This document shows positions 31,670 to 42,545 of a stretch of DNA of 64,000 nucleotides, piece by piece. Position 1 is the first letter of the stretch. Each line of letters begins with the position of its first letter. The position numbers and the translations under genes are program-made. Source of the DNA: Lichenostomus cassidix (taxonomy: Eukaryota; Chordata; Aves; Passeriformes; Meliphagidae); the NCBI GenBank assembly GCA_008360975.2, contig VLJF02000035.1, positions 1,815,155 through 1,879,154 of the forward strand, read 5' to 3'. Below the pieces are notes generated by a model, which saw nothing but the letters and a program-made list of their open reading frames with translations, was not told the origin of the DNA and searched no databases.

Positions 31670-32062
31670 AGGGGGCGCCGGGGGAGGCGCCGGGGGAGGC
31701 GCCGGGGGAGGCGCCGGGGGAGGCGCCGGGGGAGGCGCCGGGGGAGGCGCCGGGGGAGGCGCCGGGGGAGGCGCCGGGGGCGGCGCCGGGGGAGGCGCCG
31801 GGGGAGGCGCCGGGGGAGGCGCCGGGGGAGGCGCCGGGGGAGGCGCCGGGGGAGGCGCCGGGGGAGGCGCCGGGGGAGGCGCCGGGGGAGGCGCCGGGGG
31901 AGGCGCCGGGGGAGGCGCCGGGGGAGGCGCCGGGGGAGGCGCCGGGGGAGGCGCCGGGGGAGCCGCCGGGGGAGGCGCCGGGGGAGGCGCCGGGGGAGGC
32001 GCCGGGGGAGGCGCCGGGGGAGGCGCCGGGGGAGGCGCCGGGGGAGGCGCCGGGGGAGGCGC
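31670..32062 (+). repeat. 12-bp GC-rich minisatellite (GGGGGAGGCGCC)n
   Basis: About 33 near-identical units, with only single-base variants (GGGGGCGGCGCC near 31780, GGGGGAGCCGCC near 31964). All frames stay open (Gly-Glu-Ala-Pro, Arg-Arg-Gly-Arg, Pro-Pro-Ala), so no protein is inferred. G-runs of five every 12 bases give G-quadruplex potential. Confidence 0.9.
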
Positions 32063-33870
32063 TGCGGCCACGGGGGCGGGCGGGAGCGGAGCCGCAGCCG
32101 GTGGTACGGCTCGTGTCCCTGCGGGCAGCGGCAGCGTGTCTGTGAATCGTCCCCAAAGCCGCCTGCCTCCCCGCGCCCCGCTGAGCCTGCTCGGGTGTCC
32201 CAGCGGGGTCCTGTCAGGGACAGATCACCTTTGCTTTTTCTAAGGTCTGTGATGAATAGTTTAGAAAAGTGGCAGCGAGATTTTTCGTAATTGTAATTTA
32301 TTTGCGTTTGAAGTGTGAAGCGTGTGTCATTGTTTTGTGCTTTTTAGCAGTTTCCATGCGAGGATAAATGCGGTGGAAGACGGCAAATGAAGCCAAGAGG
32401 CTGGAATAGGATGCTTGAGGCCCATGACAAGCACAGGTCAGAAAATAATTAAAACCCCAGGTTATAAAAATACCAAAGTAAAAGCCCAAAGGGTATTGTG
32501 AGCTGCTAGACCGTGCTCAGAGAAATCCCAAACACCTGTCCCGTTTTCCTATTGTCAGTTGAACATGCAAAAATCTAAGAGTTGCCCCAAGGATCCTGTC
32601 AGTGGGAGGTGGTCATGGGATAACCTGTTTTTGAAGGCATTTTCCACACCCTTAAAAGTGTGGATAGGCGTAGCGTTCGGTACGAGCCGGGCTGCAGTTG
32701 CATTCCAAAAAGCGTGTTCTTCGGTCACTAAAATTTCTGGGTTTTTGGTGGGTTTTCCTGAAAAATGCCTTGTATCCCTCTGAGCTTTGCTTTGCAAAGC
32801 ACTGAACGATTTTTATGGTTCTGCAGGGACCTCTGCCTGGAATGTCCTGGGTGTCCCGGTTCAGCTGCCTAGGGTGGCATGAAGGTGGTGCTGAAGATAC
32901 TGGATAAATTTTGGCTGCAGGAGCTGCCAGCAAGCAGGCTCTTCAGAGCCAGAGCTTCCCAGGATGGCAAGACTGTCATTGTGGCAGTCCCGAAAGCAGT
33001 ATCCAATGTGACTAGTTGCAGAGCTCTATAAAACAAGTGTGACATTTCTTACAGTTTTGGGCCCAGTGGGTCTAAGGTGGCTTTTATTAAACCGGAGAGC
33101 TGGATTTTTTAGTCCTGCTGAGAGAGTTCAGCATCACCTTATTAAGCAAGGAAAAACTGCGTGGTAAGTGCAGGCTGATGCGATTTATTTTTGCTTATTA
33201 CTCCCCATGATTCCTTTAATAAATAAACTCCTAATGAAAAGTGTGAATGTGTTAATTATTTCTCTGATCAGCAATAGAATGCATTAGTAAACATTTGTGG
33301 GAGAGGCATGGGGAGCAGCAGAAGGGAGAAGGGTGTGGGAGACAGAGCCCGGTCCCAAGGCGGGTTGCTGGCGGTGGCATAGGAGGGGATGTCAGAGAAA
33401 TACAGGTAAATGTGTACAGGGTGCAGAGCCCCAGGGTAGTGCCTCCGCTGGGGGAGTGAGAGCGTGTCCAGGACAGGTGGGGTATGGAGCGGCGAGCCCT
33501 AACCGGCATGGGGGGTGAACCCATGTGACACGGGCAGAGTCCTGGCTACCGTGTGAATTGTCACCACACAAGGTTAGTGGAGCCAAAGGTCACCCCAGGA
33601 GAGGTGCAGCCCCCAGTCCCTATTGCCGAGTCCCACCACAGGCTTACAAAACCAGGATTTGGGCTCCAGAGCTGACAGGTGTCGTGTTGTCCAGGGCAGC
33701 ACTTGGCACCACAGGGCTGTAGGGGGCTGTGGAGCGGGTGGGGGGCCATGGCCCGTTAGCTGAAAGGAAGGATGAGTGAGAGGTATTGAGGGCAGTGGGT
33801 GATGCAGCCCCCTGCATCCCAGAGTGCCATTGAAAGCTCCCCCTTTCACGGTGTGCCTAAGAACATCTGC
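32063..33870. other. Unrecognised AT-richer sequence
   Basis: No exon, RNA or clear repeat was recognised. The frames present are short and have no family resemblance. Confidence 0.35.
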
Positions 33871-33879
33871 CGTGTAATC

Positions 33880-34490
33880 TTGTGCCTGCAGGAGGAATTT
33901 TTGGCAGAGCAGCTGTGTGTAACCCCAAGGTGAACCTGTATCCCATACGGGCCTAGGTAGGATCTGGGCTGGTGACAGCCGTGGTGTAGTTGCCTATGGT
34001 CCCCCAGAACCCAGATTTGAGGTCAGAATTTGCAATTTTTGTAATGTAAGAAGGGGTAGCACCAAAGCCAGAAGTTTTTAAAAGTTCAAAGTGTGTCTGT
34101 TCAGCATTGAAATGGATACATACTTGATGAGGAGAGTTTTTAATGTATTTTGTTAGATTTTCCAGACATGGGGAATTTCTTTGAAGGCACAGAATTTCAT
34201 TTATTTAGTGTATTGTTCGTATGAATACCCGGAGGTTTTCTACAGCTACAGAGCGGCATCTCGCGTCCGGATTTTGTTCCACGGTGAGCCAGAGGGAGAA
34301 GCAGCACTTCCCAAATTCTTCTGGAGCAGTGCTAATTGCACTCCTTTAAACATGCATTAAAAAGGCAACATGTGAAATGGGAAGAGCAATTAGGAAAAGA
34401 GGAAAAAGAAATGTTGAGCTAGGGAGGTGTTGCCATTTTTCTGTTGTTCCTTTGAGACAATGATCTTGTAAAATCTTCCTTGGGGCACCA
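33880..34490 (+). repeat. Dispersed duplication, copy A
   Basis: Shares colinear blocks with 37530-37990: TTTGTAATGTA(A/G)GAAG, AAGTTTT-AA-AGTT-AAAG, GAAAT-GATACA, AAATGGGAAGAGCAA-like, TTGAGCTAGGGA and TTTTTCTGTTGT. The copies are diverged and contain no intact frame. Confidence 0.65.
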
Positions 34491-35236
34491 TGCAGATGAG
34501 ACAGAGAGAGTAATGTGTGTCCTGCATAAGCTTGTCCATGCAAGGCCAAAGCAGATAGAAGATTTTAAAGTGCAAACACAAGTGTTGTGTATATAAATGA
34601 ACCAATGAAAGAGCTTAACTTATAAGGCAGGATGATATATAGGACAAAATGTAAAAAAAGAATAAAGAGATCTATTAGCTGTTCTGTACAAAGTCTAATC
34701 AGATATTAGATATTAATGTAAAGAGAGGTTTGATATGAGTAGATGTGTACGGTTAGAGTGTAGAAGTCTGATGTGATATTGAAGTGTCAAAATGTACAAG
34801 TTGAACACTGTAAATATGTGGCTTGTGTCTTAGGAGAGGTTCCATAAGTGTCAATGGATTTGTAAGTATTTTCTTTATAATAAGTGCAAATAGATATAAT
34901 GTAAATAGATGAGTGTAATTATATAAAAGTTTAGGGGGTGGGAATAAGAATACAGTTTTGAGAAAAGGTTTCGTTGTATCGCTTCATAAATCCTGGAAGA
35001 TTTCCGTTTCTCGGAAGGTCCAAACGGTAGAATGTTTTTCATAGAGCGCACAGACCGACGCAGCCAGAATCCAAAAGCGTGCAGATTGTCAGGGGCATAA
35101 AGAAAATCCAAAAGCCATAATTTTCATGTTGAGGAAAAGCACTGGAGCGTCCTCACATGTAGAATTTTGAAAAAGCAACCTCCTTGTCCGGAAATTCCAC
35201 ATTCTAGATATGGAAAAAAGCACCAGGCTGGCAAAC
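34491..35236. other. Unrecognised AT-rich sequence
   Basis: AT-rich stretch with repeated AGATATTAGATATTAATG-like words near 34700. No gene seen. Confidence 0.3.
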
Positions 35237-35378
35237 ACAGCAGGGTGTGGTGACAGTGGGTCAGTTTGCAGGTATGGCCGTGGGTGATCCGGTGCCGGTG
35301 CAATTAGACAGCAGGGTGTGGTGACAGCGGGTCATTTTGGAGGTACGGTCGTGGGTGACCCGGCGCCAGGTCAGTTAG
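35237..35378 (+). repeat. Two tandem 71-bp units
   Basis: ACAGCAGGGTGTGGTGACAG begins both 35237 and 35308. The units continue in parallel to AATTAG and CAGTTAG. Confidence 0.75.
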
Positions 35379-37529
35379 CCAGAGCGCTTTGATTATCGTG
35401 GGTGCATCTGCTGCCACCGGTTACCTGGGGAGTTCCACTGCTGCTGGGGAGTTCCACCGCTGCTGTCATTGCCACCACGGGCCTTGGCCTCGTCCTGGCT
35501 CAGAGGTCATTCTTCCTGGCTTTTCTTTGCTGCCTCCCCAAAGTGCTGCTGCCTCCCTCTCCACCCTGCCCTGCTGTGGCCAGCTGCAGCGTGCAGAGGG
35601 TGTTGTGGCCGTGCTCTGCCGGGTTCCCCGTGTGGAAGCAGAGAAGCTGCAGTGGTGGCAGCATCAGTCCTTGCAGGAGATCCTGCATTCATTGGGGTCA
35701 AGTGGCTGTCTTGACAGTGGTGAAGATTCTTGAGAGCTCTTATGCTGTCAGGTACTCCCCAGAGCGTGTCCTCGAGGTAGAGAGAAGGAGATGTGGCCAC
35801 GGTCGTTGCTGTGGGGGAAGAAGAGATTTGATGTGGTTATTGTCCTCGCTTCCTTTAATATCATTGGTGCAGTATTTCTATAGATGTGGTGTCCTGAAGC
35901 AGGAGTTACAGGTGTTGTTGTGGGTAGTGAATAATTGAAATGAATGTAAAGAATGGATTGTTATGATTGCTCTCAGTATGGGTCGGTGTTCTTAGTCCCA
36001 CAGCAGGTTTGTAAAAGGTTCAAACAGTCCTTTTTTTTCCCAGAAAACCTGACTGAGTGGAGTGAGGTAACACAGAGGCGATATAGTGTATCTTGAGGCT
36101 CGTTATGAAGTGTTGTCAGATGGTTTTTACGATGTGAGGAGGCATTTGCCACGGTGTGCAGGTCAGAAGGGTGGAAAAGTTTGTTACGTGTGTAAAAGAG
36201 GCCCCGTTTGCAGCCAGGTTCCAAATGTGGTATTGTAGCTGAAAAGCGTGCATGCTGCAGGAATCCTGTGAGATGAAAGGTGTAAAGAAGCAGAGGTCTG
36301 TGTGCACTTGGATTCCTCCAAACTGCCTATCTTACACGAGAGTGGTGATGTGCCATTCCCGTGGAAAAGAGCCATTGTTGCCCCCAGGTTCCCATGGGGA
36401 AATGTGGGATTTTGTATTGTAAAGTTGTGCAAATGTCAGGATTTGTGCCAGACAGGAGCTGCTAGGAGGTAGGCCTGAGGCTGGCCTTGGACTCCTGGGT
36501 GTGTTGTGCCCAGCGTGTGCAAGGATTTCCCAGCTGTTGAAAAGAGGCAGTGGTTTGAGCCAGGTTCGATCAGCAGGAAGAGGGAGGGAGATCACACTTA
36601 TGAGCAATGATGAAAACCTTTTCAGGGAAGAGATGTCAGAGTCCTATTTCAAAGAATAAATATCTTGTGTGGCTTACGTGGCAAATAAGAAAAATAGATG
36701 AAGGACGTCTTGCCACTGAATTGTAAAGAAGTCATCAGTGAAGGTGCTGACATATAAACCTGAGTTTTCTCCCTAGGTTTTGAGAAGGATCCCTGTCAGA
36801 CGGCAGCATCTCAGGCTAACCTAATACCAGAACTGTGGTGACCAGAGAGGTGTTAATTGCATAAAGGGAAGCAAAGTATCGCTCATATGTTTTGGTCACA
36901 GTGACATGAGTTCATCCACACCAAACAGTTCTATCAGAAGCGTGGCCTGGGCCGCTCACACGTTCAGATGGAACAATTATACAACCACCACCTGCAAATG
37001 TTCCCTTTGGGATAATATTTTTTAAACTTTTTTTACTTTTTTTTTTACTTGCTTCTCTCTGATCTGGCCGAGTGATACAGTGAGTGGAACAGAGGCTGAG
37101 AATCGGCCACCATGTGAGCTGTGTGGCATTTCCTACAGTGGTTGAAGTAAACCTTCTGAACCATCTTTCAGTGTGTCATACAGGGAACAGGGGAGGATGG
37201 TTATTGCAGTTATTGTTTCCTCATCAACATGAGATATGTTATTCCTTTAACATGGCATTGAAAGAGTTAGCAGAACTATTTTTTTTTCTCTTAGGCCATT
37301 TGAAAGCCAAATTTCTGTACATGGATAATGGATGAGGTGCAGTTCTGTAAGGCTCACGTAACGGAGCCTTCCGAATCAGAATTAATCCTGAAGTGTATTT
37401 CTGCAGGCTATGCACGTGGTATGCAGTTCACACACAGGTAATAAGCATGTGCAGGTATAAGGCTAAGCACCTTATGTACTGTCCAGTATTAGATAAAATA
37501 TTTGGAGACATGTGTACCAGTTTTGAGAT
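35379..37529. other. Unrecognised sequence
   Basis: No coding exon, RNA or repeat family recognised. Short frames on both strands show no known domains. Confidence 0.3.
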
Positions 37530-37990
37530 CCGCATAGCCACATTTGTAATGTAGGAAGTGGTAGCAACATCATCGAAACCCTGAAGTTTTCAAGAGTTTA
37601 AAGCGATGCTGTTCTGTATTGAAATTGATACAGACTCGATGTGCCAATATTTCTATGTATGAACCCAGATTTGCAAAGCATGGGAACTGTTCTCCAAGGG
37701 AAAGTATTTAATGAATTTTTTCTACTCTTTCTAGCCATACCTGGAGGTTTGTGCACCGACGGACCGGCACCTTCCGACTGGATTCCGTGCTCTGATGAGC
37801 AAGGTAGGGAAGCAGCAGTTCACAAGTCCTTCCGCAGCAGTGAGAATTGCAGGCCCTTAAAGGTGCATGGAAAAGAGCAGCTATGAGATGGGAAGAGCAA
37901 ATAGATAAAGAGTGAAAAACAACATCTTGAGCTAGGGAAGTTCTACAATTTTTCTGTTGTCCATTTACGATTGTGCTCTTGCACGTACTA
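37530..37990 (+). repeat. Dispersed duplication, copy B
   Basis: Partner of the sequence at 33880-34490, in the same orientation and about 3.5 kb away. Confidence 0.65.
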
Positions 37991-39035
37991 GAAAAAGTTT
38001 GAGGATGTAAAGAATTTAGGGAATGAAATGGAAATGAAATAGAGGGTATCAAAGCAAAAAGGCCCTGCTAAATATTCTTTGGGAAACTATGGCCATGAAT
38101 GAGAGAGAGAAAGAACAAGGAGTTTCGTGAATGAATTTACAGAAAACAAATCCCAGTGCCTCTTTCTAGGTAAGTGTGGACATTGGCTATGTTGTAAAAG
38201 AGGAACTGTAATTTTCAGAAGTATGCAGAGGTATGAAAAAAAGCTCTAACCAAGTGCAAAATGTCAGAGGATACAGGCTTCCAAGCTTCCCTCAGGTGCA
38301 GTTTTCTGTGCTTGGTACCAGCAAGCCAGGGAAGAGGGAAAGAACTTTGAGGTTTTTTTCCTAAGGGAAGGACATGTGTCCAGGTGCCTGCAGTGCATCG
38401 TTGCTTCAGAAGCGTCGTTTTTGAGCCTCACTATCAGTAAGAAGTAATTGTTCACGTGTTGTCGCTAGAGTAGCTGAAGCATGTTCCATAATTACCAAAT
38501 GCAGGTAAGCCAGCTCTTGCAGGAATATTGAAAAGATTATCTGCCTTGCAGCAAAGCTGTTGTCTACCTTTCTGGGTGGACATTTATGGGCAATGCCCAG
38601 TACACAGTCCCTTCCGAATATAGTTATGAAAATGAAGGAGATGACCTAGATAGATAGTAAAAAGGAAGTGTTGCATTGAAGAAAGGATAATTGAAGAAAG
38701 CACCCACCTTTCACGTGGATCATCACAGAGCAGTAGCCACAATGTCAGGCCCGTAAGAATTTCTTGCCAAGAGTCAGAATGGAGTTCAGAAGTGCTGTAG
38801 AAGCAGGTGGTTTGACTTGCTAAAGAAGAGAAAGAAATGATATTAATTGACCCAATGTGAAAGGGTTTGTACATTTTTTTTTCTTTTTGCAGGCATGAAT
38901 GTAGTGTCCTGAAGAGAAAAAAAGGGTATGCAAAAATAAATCTTCAGAGCAATATAGCTGGTTGCTAGTGTATAATCTATGTAATAATATGTTGGAGTAT
39001 AGGTATGTGTATTTTGTAAGTAGTATATGTTATTT
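37991..39035. other. Unrecognised AT-rich sequence
   Basis: Nothing recognised. Ends in an AT-rich stretch before an abrupt change to CpG-rich DNA at about 39045. Confidence 0.3.
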
Positions 39036-39039
39036 GTGT

Positions 39040-39660
39040 GTGCGGTGTTAGCCGAGGCGGTCGTTCGCAGGTTTGCGTCGGGCTTTAAAAGGGAGAGGGG
39101 GTCGCGCGTTCCGAAGCAGGTGAATTTTGGGGTATTTGCGTGTTTGTAGTCGGAAAAAAGCGTCGCTCGCGGCACGTGAGCGGCCCCGTCCCGCGTGGCA
39201 AGTTCCCTCCCCTGTCGGTTCTCCCCCGCCGCCGGACGTCACCCCATTTTGGGTGCGGTCCGTGGTGAGCGGCGTCCCGCGGGGCCCCGAGGCGGCGGCG
39301 CCGCGCTCCCTCGCCGCGCTCCCTCCCCGCGCTGGGGGCCGCCGAGTCAGCCCCCCTCCCGCGGCGGCCCCGCCCCGACCCGTGTCGCCACCGCCACCGC
39401 CGCCGCCATCCGCTGCGTGCCGAGGGCCACCTTCTAAGGGGCCGGGAGGGGCGGGGGGGGTGCCGAGGAGGGCGGGGGGGCGTGTCCGCCGTATAATCGA
39501 CGGCGGCGGTGCCCGCCCCGGCACAGGCGGATCCCGCCAGCCCCCCGCGCCGTCCAGAGCACCGCACGCTTCAGCAGAAGCCCGCAAAGCCCGTAAAATG
39601 CGGCGGCGGCACCCTCGGAGTCGGCATTTCGTTCAGGCGGCACAGTAGACGTATATTCCC
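39040..39660. promoter_or_regulatory. CpG-rich island without a recognised gene
   Basis: Abrupt rise in CpG, with CCGCCGCCGCCATCC near 39400, GGGGCCGGGAGGGGCGGGG near 39440 and TATAATCGACGG near 39492. It has promoter-like composition but no identifiable transcript. It leads directly into the 47-bp array. Confidence 0.35.
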
Positions 39661-39664
39661 TCAG

Positions 39665-40054
39665 AAAAGACCCCCGCGGCCGCCATTTTTGAAGTCGGCA
39701 ACAGCGCGCATGTGCGAACGATGCCGACGCCATTTTGGTAGTCCAGTGCATTGCGCATGTGCGAAATAGGGGCCGGATCGAAATTAAAAAGTCGGATTTC
39801 GCGCTTTTGGGACATTTCTGCTGGCCGCAAGCAGCTGCGAAGGCGTCCCGTATGCCGTTCGCGTCACCCACGGGCGGCGGCAACCGCGCGAGAGGCGGAA
39901 AAAGCCGGCATTTGCCGATCGCTTTCGGGAAAAAATGTCGGCCGCGTCAAACGGCAGCGCGTACTCCACCCGCCCCCAAAGGCCACTCCGCACCGGTCCG
40001 CAGCGCCGGGGAAGTCCGCCAAGCAGCCGAATCGCCGTTTTCGGGGTCAGGCCT
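39665..40054 (+). repeat. Higher-order unit, non-array segment, copy 1
   Basis: About 300 bp including GGGGCCGGATCGAAATTAAA and GGGACATTTCTGCTGGCCGC, preceded by two 47-bp-type units. It recurs at 40651-40955 with an offset of 898 bp and high identity. A much more diverged third relative begins near 41556. Confidence 0.75.
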
Positions 40055-40660
40055 CCGTTGCCGCCATTTTGGAAGTGTACTGCACTGCGCATGCTCGAGT
40101 GATGCCGACGCCGTTTTGGTAGTCCAGTGCACTGCGCATGCTCGAGTGATGCCGACGCCATTTTGTTAGTTCAGTGCACCGCGCATGCTCGAGTGATGCC
40201 GACGCCGTTTTGGTAGTCCAGTGCACTGCGCATGCTCGAGTGATGCCGACGCCATTTTGGTAGTCCAATGCACTGCGCATGCTCGAGTGATGCCGACGCC
40301 ATTTTGGTAGTCCAGTGCACTGCGCATGCCCGAGTGATGCCGCCGCCATTTTGGTAGTCCAATGCACTGCGCATGTGCAAAGGATGCCGACGCCATTTTG
40401 GTAGTGCAGTGCACTGCGCATGCTCGAGTGATGCCGACGCCATTTTTGTAGTCCACTACATTGCGCATGCTCGAGTGATGCCGCCGCCATTTTGGTAGTC
40501 CACTCCACTGGGCATGCCCGAATGATGCCGACGCCATTTTGGAAGTCCACTACATTGCGCATGCTCGAGTGATGCCGACGCCATTTTGGTAGTCCACTGC
40601 ACTGCGCATGGTCGAACGATGCCGACGCCATTTTGGTAGTCCAGTGCACTGCGCATGTGC
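40055..40660 (+). repeat. 47-bp array, block 1 (YY1/NRF1-like motifs)
   Basis: About 13 units of GATGCCGACGCCATTTTGGT plus AGTCCAGTGCACTGCGCATG and CTCGAGT. Each unit holds GCCATTTTGG (YY1-like) and TGCGCATGC (partial NRF1). No coding interpretation. Confidence 0.85.
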
Positions 40661-40954
40661 GAAATAGGGGCCGGATCGAAATTAAAAAGTCGGATTTCGC
40701 GCTTTTGGGACATTTCTGCTGGCCGCAAACAGCTGCTGAGGCGTCCTATATGCCGTCCGCCTCACCCACGGGCGGCGGCAACCGCGCGAGAGGCGGAAAA
40801 AGAACGGAATTTGCCGATCGCTTTCGGGACAAAACGGCGGCCGCGCCAAACCGCAGCGCGCACTCCATCGGCCCTCAAAGGCCACTCCGCACCGGTCCGC
40901 AGCGCCGGGGAAGCCCGCCAAGCAGCCGAATGGCCGTTTTCGGGGTCGGGACTC
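40661..40954 (+). repeat. Higher-order unit, non-array segment, copy 2
   Basis: Near-copy of 39763-40054, with small insertions and substitutions. Confidence 0.75.
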
Positions 40955-41560
40955 CGCGGCCGCCATTTTGGAAGTATACAGTGCGCATGCTCGAGTGATG
41001 CCGGCGCCATTTTGGTAGTCAGTGCACCGCGCATGCTCGAGTGATGCCGACGCCATTTTGGTAGTCCAGTACACCGCGCATGCTCGAGTGATGCCGGCGC
41101 CATTTTGGTAGTCAGTGCACTGCGCATGCTCGAGTGATGCCGACGCCATTTTGGTAGTCCAGTACACTGCGCATGCTCTAATGATGCGGGCGCCATTTTG
41201 GTAGTCTACTGCACTGCGCATGCTCGAGTGATGCGGGCGCCATTTTGGTAGTCCAGTGCACCGCGCATGCTCGAGCGATGCCGCCGCCATTTTGGTAGTC
41301 TACTGCACTGCGCATGCTCGAGTGATGCCGACGCCATTTTGGTAGTCCAGTGCACTGCGCATGCTCGAGTGATGCCGACGCCATTTTGGTAGTTCAGTAC
41401 ACTGCGCATGCTCTAATGATGCGGCCGCCATTGTGGTAGTCTACTTCACTGCGCATGCTCGAGCGATGCCGGCGCCATTTTGGTAGTGCAGTGCACCGCG
41501 CATGCTCGAGCGATGCCGACGCCATTTTGGTAGTCCAGTGCACCGCGCACGTGCGAAACG
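40955..41560 (+). repeat. 47-bp array, block 2
   Basis: About 13 further units. Several are shortened by 2-3 bp (AGTCAGTGCAC), and CCGGCGCC or GCGGGCGCC variants occur. Confidence 0.85.
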
Positions 41561-42545
41561 GGCGCCGCCATAATAATGGACGCGCCCGCGCCTTTACGGC
41601 CGCCGCCACGTTTTGTACGGAAAAAATCAGGACCTCTCGCTCTAGGTGACGACTTTAGGCGCCCGATGGAAATGAAAAAAATGGATTTTACGGTTTTGAG
41701 GCATTTCCGCATTTGCAAAGCAGGGTCCCGGTGTTTAAAATGTGTCGGAATAGATATAAAAATGGTCCCATCAAGCCCGTATCCATTCGAATCGAACGTG
41801 ACTTTAAAGCGTTAAAAACTTCGGGGGACGGGACGACGGCGCCACCACCTCCGAGACGACGCGCCGGGCTCCGCCGACGGGAAAACATTTTTCGGAAATT
41901 TTCGATCAAACGCCGGACGCTAAACGCGAGAGCCTTAGCGAAGGGCACGTCCCGAAAGGCGCGGGTACAGAAACGGGGCTTTCAAACGGCCTATAGAAAA
42001 AGAAAGGAGCTTTACAGACGGTTTAAAGGGCATCTTAAGGGAAGCAGACGCATCATCGGGCCGAAGGAAGGATAAGAAGCACGGGGATTGGCGGGAAGGG
42101 ACGGTAGTCCGAGAGCGGCATGGAAAGGCATAATTGTAATTCCCAGGCGTTAATAATAATTGAAAGCGGAAGGGAAGCGGGGCCGAGGAAGACGCGGAGA
42201 GGCGGGCTCGGGGCCGAGGTAACGTTCAGGAACGTAGATCGGCTAAGGCGCCCGGCGAGGCGCCTCGTGATAAGAAAGGAGAGCGTCCGATTTAATTTTT
42301 TTTTTCCCGTAAGGCCGATCTAAAGAGTTTGAAGCGAAACGGCGAGGCGTAGGACAGGCGCAGCGGAAATCCTCCGAGAAGCCCGCAAGGTATTCGCTTT
42401 CAGCATTTGTTAGCGGTGCAATTTGCTAATTTGCTAATTGGAAAGGAGAGCATTTTTGATGGTAGGGATGCAAGGTATCTGAGTGATGTATGAGGTTTGA
42501 GAGGTACTAGAAAGCGTGGATAAAATTTCAGTCCGGAAGCGCGAG
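41561..42545. other. Unrecognised sequence before the satellite
   Basis: Contains a diverged relative of the higher-order segment (ATGGAAATGAAAAAAATGG) at 41665-41720. The rest is unrecognised. An open frame from an ATG at about 41740 to 42075 encodes a Lys/Arg-rich peptide with no family resemblance. Confidence 0.35.

Noticed and set aside
31352..32290. Long Pro/Ala, Gly-Glu-Ala-Pro and Arg-Gly frames
   Set aside because: The 12-bp minisatellite is open in all six frames; composition alone explains them.
39784..41409. Repeated MASASLEHAQCTGLPKWRRHH-like frames
   Set aside because: Shadows of the 47-bp array.
41740..42075. 111-residue Lys/Arg-rich frame
   Set aside because: No recognisable family, no regulatory context and next to repeats; chance frame is more likely.
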